Source: Sphingomonadaceae bacterium
GTDB taxonomy: Bacteria; Pseudomonadota; Alphaproteobacteria; Sphingomonadales; Sphingomonadaceae
Length of the DNA: 6,311 nt
Assembly: GCA_019245455.1 (NCBI GenBank)
Contig: JAFARM010000067.1
Span: 1 to 6,311 of the forward strand
Direction: 5' to 3'
The notes below the pieces were generated by a model. It was given only the letters and a program-made list of their open reading frames with translations. It had not been told where the DNA came from and ran no database searches. Below, piece by piece: positions 1 through 5,221 of the stretch; positions within the stretch are counted from its first letter, which is position 1; the number at the start of each line of letters is the position of its first letter. Position numbers and translations under genes: made by a program.

Positions 1-1200
1 CCCGACGCGCGCGGCCACTTCGGCGCGTTCGGCGGCCGCTACGTCGCCGAGACGCTGATGCCGCTGATCCTCGACCTCGAGCGCGAGTATCGCGCGGCGC
101 AGGCCGACCCCGCCTTCGCCGCCGAGTTCGACCACCTGCTCAACCACTACGTCGGCCGGCCGAGCCCGCTCTATTTCGCCGAGCGGTTCACCCGCGCCCT
201 GCGCGACAGCGCCCCCGAGGGCTTCGGCGCCAAGGTCTATTTCAAGCGCGACGAGCTGAACCACACGGGCGCGCACAAGATCAACAACTGCATCGGCCAG
301 ATGCTGCTCGCGAGCCGCATGGGGAAGACGCGGATCATCGCCGAGACCGGCGCAGGCCAGCACGGCGTCGCCACCGCCACCGTCGCCGCGCGCGCCGGCC
401 TGCCGTGCACGATCTACATGGGCGCGCGCGACATCGCCCGTCAGGCGCCGAACGTCTTCCGCATGAAGCTGCTCGGGGCGGAGGTCCGCAGCGTCGAATC
501 GGGCTCGAAGACGCTCAAGGACGCGATGAACGAGGCGCTGCGCGACTGGGTCACCAACGTCCACGACACCTTCTACATCATCGGCACGGCCGCCGGCCCC
601 CACCCCTATCCGGAGCTGGTCCGCGACTTCCAGTCGGTGATCGGTCGCGAGGCGAAGGAGCAGATCGTCGAAGCGGAGGGCCGCCTGCCCGACGTGCTCG
701 TCGCGGCGATCGGCGGGGGATCGAACGCCATCGGCCTGTTCCACCCGTTCCTCGACGACCCCGTGCGGATGATCGGCGTCGAGGCGGCCGGCCACGGCCT
801 CGGCACGGCGCAGCACGCCGCGAGCCTCGCGGGCGGGCGCGCCGGCGTGCTCCACGGCAACAAGACGATGCTGCTGCAGGACGACGACGGGCAGATCACC
901 GAGGCGCACTCGATCTCGGCCGGGCTCGACTATCCGGGCATCGGGCCGGAGCACGCCTGGCTGCACTCGATCGGCCGCGTCGAGTACCACAGCGCGACCG
1001 ATGCGGAGGCGCTGGCCTCGTTCCAGCAGCTGTGCCGGCTGGAGGGGATCATCCCGGCTTTGGAGCCGGCGCACGCGCTGGCGGTGGTGGAGAAGGTCGC
1101 CCCGACGCTGCCGGCGGACGGCATCATCGTGGCGAACCTGTGCGGGCGGGGAGACAAGGACATCTTCACCGTTGCCGAAGCGCTGGGGTTCGGGGTGTGA
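1..1200 (+). CDS. trpB: Tryptophan synthase beta subunit, 5'-truncated by the window edge
   Basis: PLP enzyme that condenses indole with L-serine to give L-tryptophan, as the beta subunit of the cytoplasmic alpha2-beta2 complex. The frame is open from base 1 ([19 protein letters not shown]) and this is the usual TrpB N-terminus, so the true start lies a few codons upstream. The ATG at 58 is internal. Visible are 399 residues, near full family length. The PLP-binding lysine is in HTGAHKINN (codon 277-279), the catalytic glutamate in AETGAGQHG (codon 343-345), and the phosphate-binding GGGSNA loop at 712-729. The C-terminus carries NLCGRGDKD. In the Salmonella enzyme the residue before GRGDKD is Ser377, which contacts the PLP ring nitrogen, and here it is Cys (codon 1141-1143). 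The partner gene trpA follows after a repeat-filled 268-bp gap. Family assignment is certain. Confidence 0.98.
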   Translation, partial: PDARGHFGAFGGRYVAETLMPLILDLEREYRAAQADPAFAAEFDHLLNHYVGRPSPLYFAERFTRALRDSAPEGFGAKVYFKRDELNHTGAHKINNCIGQMLLASRMGKTRIIAETGAGQHGVATATVAARAGLPCTIYMGARDIARQAPNVFRMKLLGAEVRSVESGSKTLKDAMNEALRDWVTNVHDTFYIIGTAAGPHPYPELVRDFQSVIGREAKEQIVEAEGRLPDVLVAAIGGGSNAIGLFHPFLDDPVRMIGVEAAGHGLGTAQHAASLAGGRAGVLHGNKTMLLQDDDGQITEAHSISAGLDYPGIGPEHAWLHSIGRVEYHSATDAEALASFQQLCRLEGIIPALEPAHALAVVEKVAPTLPADGIIVANLCGRGDKDIFTVAEALGFGV

Positions 1201-1218
1201 GGGGCGTCGAGCGGCGTT

Positions 1219-1368
1219 CCCCCACCCCGGCCCTCCCCGCTCTCTGGCGCTTCGCGCCAGGGGGGGAGGGAGAAGGAAAGTATAGGGGCCATTCCGCTAG
1301 CCTTCTGCTTTTCTCCCTCCCCCCCCGTGAGCGCAGCGAACGGAGAGCGGGGAGGGCCGGGGTGGGGG
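1219..1368. repeat. Large imperfect palindrome between trpB and trpA
   Basis: The outer arms 1219-1244 and 1343-1368 are perfect 26-bp reverse complements (core CCACCCCGGCCCTCCCC against its complement). The similarity continues inward: GGGGGGGAGGGAGAA near 1260-1274 is mirrored by TTCTCCCTCCCCCCCC near 1311-1326, leaving a central spacer of about 25-35 bp. The left arm holds its own perfect hairpin at 1244-1260 (CTGGCGC, loop TTC, GCGCCAG), while the matching part of the right arm (around CGTGAGCGCAGCGAACG) has a weaker one. This looks like two copies of one short repeat in opposite orientation. Repeats with this CCACCCCGGCCCTCCCC style are common in sphingomonad genomes as I know them. There is no open reading frame or transposase. 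If transcribed with the operon, it would fold into a very stable structure between the two cistrons. Confidence 0.85.
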
Positions 1369-1413
1369 GACGCGGCCTATCGCGGGAACGGCAGACTCCG
1401 GCGCGGCCCCTCC

Positions 1414-1462
1414 ACCACGCGCCTGAAGAAGGCGCGCGGTCCCCCTCCCCGTTCCGGGGAGG
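1414..1462 (+). repeat. Two tandem hairpins directly upstream of trpA
   Basis: Hairpin 1 pairs 1414-1424 with 1430-1440 around the loop GAAGA, with one mismatch (A1417/C1437). Hairpin 2 pairs CCTCCCCG (1444-1451) perfectly with CGGGGAGG (1455-1462) around a TTC loop. The 3' arm of hairpin 2 contains the ribosome-binding site of trpA. No U-run follows either hairpin, so a factor-independent terminator is unlikely. The sequence style matches dispersed palindromic repeats of sphingomonads, which suggests that a repeat insertion supplied or rewrote the translation start region. That origin is inferred. Confidence 0.7.
1456..1462 (+). promoter_or_regulatory. Shine-Dalgarno sequence of trpA, inside a hairpin arm
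   Basis: GGGGAGG lies 6 bases before the GTG start at 1469. This is a near-ideal anti-16S match and it decides the non-ATG start. It is also entirely paired in the 8-bp hairpin 1444-1462, so translation of trpA may depend on that structure being opened, for example by ribosomes or RNA polymerase progress. Confidence 0.7.
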
Positions 1463-1468
1463 AACGAA

Positions 1469-2302
1469 GTGACCGACCGCCTAGCCTCCCGATTCGCCGC
1501 CTGTGCAGCGGACGACCGCGCCGCGCTCGTCACCTTCGTCACGGCGGGCGATCCCGACATGGATCGGACGCCGCAGGTCCTCGCCGCGCTCGTCGCCGGG
1601 GGGGCGGACGTGATCGAGCTCGGGATGCCGTTCACCGATCCGATGGCCGACGGGCCGGCGATCCAGGCGGGGAACATCCGCAGCCTGACCAGCGGCACGA
1701 CGCTCGCCCAAGTCCTCGCCGCCGTCCGCGCCTTCCGCGAAACCGACGCCGCGACGCCGCTGATCCTGATGGGCTATTACAACCCGATCCTCGCCTACGG
1801 GCCGGAGCGGTTCGCCGCCGACGCCGCGGCGGCCGGGCTCGACGGGGCGATCGTCGTCGACCTGCCGCCCGAGGAGGACGCCGAGCTCGCGCCCCTCCTC
1901 CGCGCGCAGGGGCTGCACACGATCCGCCTGGCGACCCCGACCACCGATGCCGCCCGCCTGCCGGCAGTCGTCGGCGGCGCGTCGGGCTTCGTCTATTACG
2001 TCGCCGTCGCCGGAGTCACCGGGGCTGGCTCTGCCGAGGCGACCGATATCGCCGCCGCCGTCGCCCGCATCAAGGCAGCCACCGTCCTTCCCGTCGCCGT
2101 CGGCTTCGGCGTCAAGACGCCCGCCCAGGCCGCCGCGATCGCCGCCCATGCCGATGCCGTCGTCGTCGGATCGGCGATCGTCGAGCGCATCGGCGCGGCG
2201 GCGGCGGCACGCGCCAACGACCTGCCCGAACAGGTCGAGGCCTTCGTCCGCTCGCTCGCCGACGCCGTCCGCACCGCCCGTCACGAGGAGGCCGCCGCAT
2301 GA
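1469..2302 (+). CDS. trpA: Tryptophan synthase alpha subunit
   Basis: Cytoplasmic TIM-barrel lyase that cleaves indole-3-glycerol phosphate to indole and glyceraldehyde-3-phosphate. Indole passes through the tunnel to TrpB. The 277-residue product is of normal family length. The start is GTG at 1469, chosen because of the GGGGAGG at 1456-1462 and because [29 protein letters not shown] is the typical N-terminus. The catalytic acids are visible in [18 protein letters not shown]: Glu50 and Asp61, equivalent to Glu49 and Asp60 of the Salmonella enzyme. Further family marks are [20 protein letters not shown], the loop [11 protein letters not shown], and the phosphate-binding VGFGVKTP and VVVGSAIVE. 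The stop TGA overlaps the accD start (ATGA, 2299-2302), so the two are probably translationally coupled. The upstream gap to trpB is unusually long and structured. Confidence 0.98.
   Translation: MTDRLASRFAACAADDRAALVTFVTAGDPDMDRTPQVLAALVAGGADVIELGMPFTDPMADGPAIQAGNIRSLTSGTTLAQVLAAVRAFRETDAATPLILMGYYNPILAYGPERFAADAAAAGLDGAIVVDLPPEEDAELAPLLRAQGLHTIRLATPTTDAARLPAVVGGASGFVYYVAVAGVTGAGSAEATDIAAAVARIKAATVLPVAVGFGVKTPAQAAAIAAHADAVVVGSAIVERIGAAAAARANDLPEQVEAFVRSLADAVRTARHEEAAA
2285..2290 (+). promoter_or_regulatory. Ribosome-binding site of accD, inside the end of trpA
   Basis: GAGGAG lies 8 bases before the ATG at 2299, within the last codons of trpA. It supports the ATGA overlap start over the longer open frame that runs back through trpA. 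Confidence 0.7.
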
Positions 2303-3153
2303 GCTGGCTGACCCGCATCCGCCCGCGCCTGACCGCGATGCTCAGCCGGCGCGAGACGCCCGACAACCTGTGGCGCAAGTGCGCCAAGTGCGGGACGATG
2401 CTCTACGTCAAGGACTTCGAGCAGAACCTCGGCGTGTGTCCGCGCTGCGGCCACCACGAGCGGATCGACCCGGCGACGCGCTTCGGCCAGCTGTTCGACG
2501 GCGACTACAAACGGCTCGACGTGCCCAAGGTGCCCGAGGACCCGCTCAAGTTCCGTGACCAGAAGCGCTACGTCGACCGGCTGAAGACAGCGCGCACCGC
2601 GACCGGCGAGCCCGAGGCGATGGTCGTCGCGCAAGGGACGATCGGCGGCGAGCCGACGGTCGTCGCGGTGCAGAACTTCGCCTTCATGGGCGGTTCGATG
2701 GGGCAGGGCGTCGGCGAGGCGTTCCTGGCGGGTGCCCAGGCGGCGGTTCGCGCGCGCGTGCCCTTCATCGTCTTCACCGCGGCCGGCGGGGCGCGGATGC
2801 AGGAGGGCATCCTCAGCCTGATGCAGATGCCGCGCACGACCGTCGCCATCGCCGAGCTGCGCGAGGCGGGGCTGCCGTACATCGTCGTGATGACCGACCC
2901 CACCACTGGCGGCGTGACGGCGAGCTACGCCATGCTCGGCGACATCCAGATCGCCGAGCCCGGCGCGCTGATCGGCTTCGCTGGCGCGCGCGTCATCGAG
3001 CAGACGATCCGCGAGAAGCTGCCCGAGGGGTTCCAGCGCGCCGAGTATCTGCTCGCGCACGGGATGCTCGACATGGTCGTCCCCCGCCGCGAGCTGAAGG
3101 CGACGCTGGCGCGGCTGATCGGGCTGCTCATGCGGCGGCGCGAGGCGGCGTGA
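2299..3153 (+). CDS. accD: Acetyl-CoA carboxylase carboxyltransferase beta subunit
   Basis: With AccA it forms the carboxyltransferase that moves the carboxyl group from biotin on AccB to acetyl-CoA, giving malonyl-CoA for fatty-acid synthesis in the cytoplasm. The 284-residue product is of typical length for Alphaproteobacteria. An N-terminal four-cysteine zinc ribbon is complete (Cys28, Cys31, Cys47, Cys50, as CAKCG and CPRCG). The crotonase-like carboxyltransferase core follows, with [14 protein letters not shown] (129-142), GGARMQEG (163-170), [17 protein letters not shown], and [28 protein letters not shown]. The start is set by the ATGA overlap with trpA and by GAGGAG. The same frame is open back to 1327, but that stretch is trpA read out of frame. 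No frameshift or missing key residue is seen. Confidence 0.98.
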   Translation: MSWLTRIRPRLTAMLSRRETPDNLWRKCAKCGTMLYVKDFEQNLGVCPRCGHHERIDPATRFGQLFDGDYKRLDVPKVPEDPLKFRDQKRYVDRLKTARTATGEPEAMVVAQGTIGGEPTVVAVQNFAFMGGSMGQGVGEAFLAGAQAAVRARVPFIVFTAAGGARMQEGILSLMQMPRTTVAIAELREAGLPYIVVMTDPTTGGVTASYAMLGDIQIAEPGALIGFAGARVIEQTIREKLPEGFQRAEYLLAHGMLDMVVPRRELKATLARLIGLLMRRREAA

Positions 3154-3285
3154 CGACGAGCCGTCAAGGCTGTCCTACACGCGCCGGGCGCGCTACACCC
3201 GGATCATGACGCGCGCCTTCCTCCCCTCGCTCCCTCGCTCCCCGTCCCGATCGTCGCGCGACTGTCGCACCACATCGTCGCCGGT
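3154..3285. other. accD-folC intergenic stretch with small palindrome and CTACAC direct repeat
   Basis: After the accD stop there is no gene before folC. A perfect GC palindrome CGCGCC-G-GGCGCG spans 3180-3192. It sits between two copies of CTACAC (3175-3180 and 3193-3198) spaced 18 bp start to start. No T-tract follows, so it is not a classical terminator. A pyrimidine-rich run (CTTCCTCCCCTCGCTCCCTCGCTCCCC) lies at about 3217-3243. I see no confident -35/-10 pair. A folC promoter could be here because the gap is long, but the sequence does not prove it. Confidence 0.4.
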
Positions 3286-3312
3286 GTGAACTTCGTGAAC
3301 TTCGTGACCTTT
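3286..3312. repeat. Three tandem 9-bp repeats upstream of folC
   Basis: The units are GTGAACTTC (3286-3294), GTGAACTTC (3295-3303) and GTGACCTTT (3304-3312). The first two are identical and the third differs at two positions. The array ends 32 bp before the folC GTG. It is less GC-rich than its surroundings. The complementary form reads as repeats of GAAGTTCAC. Repeats of this kind occur elsewhere in sphingomonad genomes as far as I recall. It might be a protein-binding site or just a short-tandem-repeat expansion. Confidence 0.75.
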
Positions 3313-3334
3313 GCGGCGGCCTCGACCGGCGCGC

Positions 3335-3339
3335 GGGGG
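3335..3339 (+). promoter_or_regulatory. Probable ribosome-binding site of folC
   Basis: GGGGG lies 5 bases before the GTG at 3345. It is an imperfect Shine-Dalgarno sequence but the best one near the family-consistent N-terminus. An overlapping in-frame-free GTG at 3304 runs into TAG at 3343-3345 and is not used. Confidence 0.45.
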
Positions 3340-3344
3340 CGATA

Positions 3345-4667
3345 GTGGAGGCGGCGCGGTCGGACAATCCGGTGCTCGACGCCCTGCTTGCGGCCGCCTT
3401 CCGCCTGCACCCGGCGACGATCGACCTCGGGCTGGCGCGGCTCGAGCGGCTGCTCGCCCGGCTCGGCAACCCGCACAAGAAGCTGCCGCCGGTGTTCCAT
3501 GTCGCCGGGACCAACGGCAAGGGGTCGACCTGCGCCTTCCTCCGCGCCGGGCTCGAGGCGTCGGGGCGGCGCGTCCACGTCTATACCTCGCCGCACCTCG
3601 TCCGCTTCAACGAGCGCATCCGGCTCGGCGGCAGCCTGATCGACGACCAGGCGCTGATCGAAACGCTGCGCGACGTCCTCGACGCCAACGGCGAGGCGAG
3701 GATCACCTTCTTCGAGCTGACGACCGCGGTCGCCCTCCTCGCCTTCGCGCGGACGCCGGCCGACGCCTGCGTCGTCGAGGTCGGGATGGGCGGCAGGCTC
3801 GACGCGACCAACGTCGTCCAGCCGGTCGTCACCGGCATCGCCGCGCTCGGCCTTGATCACCAGCAGTGGCTCGGCAGCTCGATCCTCTCGATCGCCGAGG
3901 AGAAGGCCGGCATCGCCAAGCGCGGCGTGCCGATGGTCGTCGCGCGCTATCCGCGGACGGTGACGGCGCGCGTCGCCGAGGTCGCCGGGCTGGCCGGTGC
4001 GCGCCTCTTCGCCCGCGGCGACGACTGGGACGCGGCGGTGTACGAGGGCGCGCTCCACCTGAAGGACGCCGCCGGCAAGGTCGCGTTGCCGCTGCCCCGC
4101 CTGCCGGGCGCGCATCAGCTCGACAACGCCGCGCTCGCCGTCGCCATGCTCCGCGCGCAGCAGGCGGTGCCGGTGCCCGAGGCGGCGCAGCGGGCGGCGA
4201 TGGGCTGGGCCGAATGGCCGGCGCGGCTGCAGCGGCTGGACGCGGGGCCGCTCGTCGCGCGCCTTCCGTCCGGAAGCGAAACATGGGTCGACGGTGGCCA
4301 CAATCCGCACGCCGCGCGCGCGATCGCCGACGCCTTCCGCGCTCATCCGCTTGCCGAAAGGCCGTTTTATCTCGTCGTCGGAATGCTGGCGACCAAGGAC
4401 GCCGCCGGCTTCTTCAAGCCCTTCTCCGGCCGCGCCACCGCCGTCTACGCGGTGCCCGTGCCCGGCCACGCCGCCCATCCGGGCGACGCGCTCGTCGCCG
4501 GCGCGCGTGAGGCGGGGCTGCCCGGCATCGTCGCCGGCGGCGTCGCCGAGGCCTTTACCGCCATCGCCCGCGGCGCGGACCGGGCGCGACCGCCGGTGGT
4601 GCTGGTGACGGGCTCGCTCCACCTCGCCGGCGCGGCGCTCGCCGCCAACGGTCAGGCCCCGACATAG
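3345..4667 (+). CDS. folC: Folylpolyglutamate synthase / dihydrofolate synthase
   Basis: Mur-ligase-family ATP enzyme of the cytoplasm. It adds L-glutamate to folates and, in bifunctional bacterial forms, joins glutamate to dihydropteroate to give dihydrofolate. The product is 440 residues, normal for the family. The P-loop is AGTNGKGST (54-62), followed by TSPHLVRFNERIR (81-93), EVGMGGRLDATN (145-156), and LDHQQWLG...EEKAGI (170-190) with the lysine (Lys187) that is carbamylated in the family. PGAHQLDNAALA (254-265) and WPARLQ (291-296) lie in the linker between domains, and DGGHNPHA (316-323) is in the C-terminal domain. GTG at 3345 gives RSDNPVLDALL, a usual FolC N-terminus. The bifunctional role is inferred from the family, not from a residue I can point to. 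The 3' end overlaps the convergent PPTase gene by 16 bp. The 191-bp upstream gap leaves room for its own promoter. Confidence 0.96.
   Translation: MEAARSDNPVLDALLAAAFRLHPATIDLGLARLERLLARLGNPHKKLPPVFHVAGTNGKGSTCAFLRAGLEASGRRVHVYTSPHLVRFNERIRLGGSLIDDQALIETLRDVLDANGEARITFFELTTAVALLAFARTPADACVVEVGMGGRLDATNVVQPVVTGIAALGLDHQQWLGSSILSIAEEKAGIAKRGVPMVVARYPRTVTARVAEVAGLAGARLFARGDDWDAAVYEGALHLKDAAGKVALPLPRLPGAHQLDNAALAVAMLRAQQAVPVPEAAQRAAMGWAEWPARLQRLDAGPLVARLPSGSETWVDGGHNPHAARAIADAFRAHPLAERPFYLVVGMLATKDAAGFFKPFSGRATAVYAVPVPGHAAHPGDALVAGAREAGLPGIVAGGVAEAFTAIARGADRARPPVVLVTGSLHLAGAALAANGQAPT
4652..4667. other. Convergent 3'-end overlap of folC and the PPTase gene
   Basis: The folC stop TAG (4665-4667) lies inside the end of the minus-strand gene, whose TGA is at 4652-4654. 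The last codons of both genes share 16 bp. No hairpin with a T-tract is visible on either strand nearby, so transcripts of each gene may read into the other as antisense. Confidence 0.8.
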
Positions 4668-5221
4668 GCGATCGCCGCGACCACGCCACTGAGCGGCAGG
4701 AGGTCGACGCGGTGCGGCGACAGGCCCGGCGCGGCGGCGACGCCGGCAGCCAGGTGCCATTGGCCGGGGTCGCGCGTGAGGTCGCGGCCGACGGCCTTCA
4801 GCACCGCCTCGCGCGCCGCCCACACGCCGGCCGGACCGTGCCAGGCGGCGAGATCGTCGGCCTCCACCCCGGCGAACACGGTCGCCGCTGCGGCCTCGGC
4901 CTCGGCCCGGCTCTCGATGTCGACGCCGACCGGGCGGGACGCGACCGCCGCCGCCGCCCAGCCGTGGCGTTCGGCGACACTGGCGAACAGGCGCGTACCG
5001 GTCAGACGCCGCACCCCGTCGGCACGAGCGGACAGGCCTGCACCGACCCCGATGGCTTGGGCCAGCGCCGCCAGCACCCGCGCTCGCGCCCTCCCGCGCG
5101 TATCGCTCTGTTCGTCCGGCACCGGCGGCAGGGCGACGACGGCGTCCGGGGCGAGCACCAGCGCCAGTGGCTCCGTCGCGCAGGCTGACAGGTCGGCGAC
5201 GGCGAGGGCCCAGCGCGTCAG
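4652..5221 (-). CDS. Divergent 4'-phosphopantetheinyl transferase (Sfp/EntD superfamily)
   Basis: Enzymes of this family move the phosphopantetheine arm of coenzyme A onto a serine of carrier domains. The signature is clear: PVGVDIES (97-104, Mg-binding Asp101 and Glu103) and WAAREAVLKAVGRDL (134-148, Glu138 and Lys142), spaced about 35 residues apart as in the family. GRARARVLAALA (43-54) resembles the helix near the N-terminus of Sfp-like enzymes. The usual serine-histidine motif before the VGVD block is not intact: ASVAERHGWAAAAV stands there. The start is uncertain because this frame has no ATG. I place it at CTG 5221, which overlaps the upstream TGA as CTGA and gives 189 residues beginning TRWALAVADLSA. 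GTG 5272 (206 aa, 55-bp overlap) and GTG 5158 (168 aa) are alternatives, and none has a strong Shine-Dalgarno sequence. Its likely substrate is the carrier domain of the synthetase encoded just upstream. That is inferred from position. Confidence 0.85.
   Translation of the reverse strand: MTRWALAVADLSACATEPLALVLAPDAVVALPPVPDEQSDTRGRARARVLAALAQAIGVGAGLSARADGVRRLTGTRLFASVAERHGWAAAAVASRPVGVDIESRAEAEAAAATVFAGVEADDLAAWHGPAGVWAAREAVLKAVGRDLTRDPGQWHLAAGVAAAPGLSPHRVDLLPLSGVVAAIAYVGA

Noticed and set aside
58..60. ATG at 58 as the start of trpB
   Set aside because: The frame upstream to base 1 encodes the conserved [16 protein letters not shown] segment, so the start is outside the window.
1219..1368. 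Insertion sequence or MITE with target-site duplication
   Set aside because: No transposase fragment is present and I could not find a convincing direct repeat just outside the arms, so I call it only a palindromic repeat.
1444..1468. Hairpin before trpA as a factor-independent terminator or trp attenuator
   Set aside because: No run of T follows the stem, there is no leader peptide with tandem Trp codons, and the stem contains the ribosome-binding site.
405..1472. 355-residue plus-strand open frame within trpB and the following gap
   Set aside because: It is an out-of-frame reading of trpB with repetitive Arg-rich sequence. Its tail only translates the palindromic repeats.
930..1698. Minus-strand open frames of 120 and 133 residues across the trpB-trpA gap
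   Set aside because: They cover antisense of trpB and trpA and the repeats, with no ribosome-binding site or family resemblance.
1327..2298. Long open frame continuous with accD that would give a 608-residue protein
   Set aside because: The upstream part is trpA read in another frame, rich in Arg/Pro/Gly with no family resemblance. AccD has a clear ATG with a ribosome-binding site and normal length from 2299.
3204..4823. 539-residue minus-strand open frame opposite folC
   Set aside because: Composition is Arg/Gly/Asp-heavy as expected for the antisense of a GC-rich gene, while the plus strand encodes an intact FolC with all motifs.
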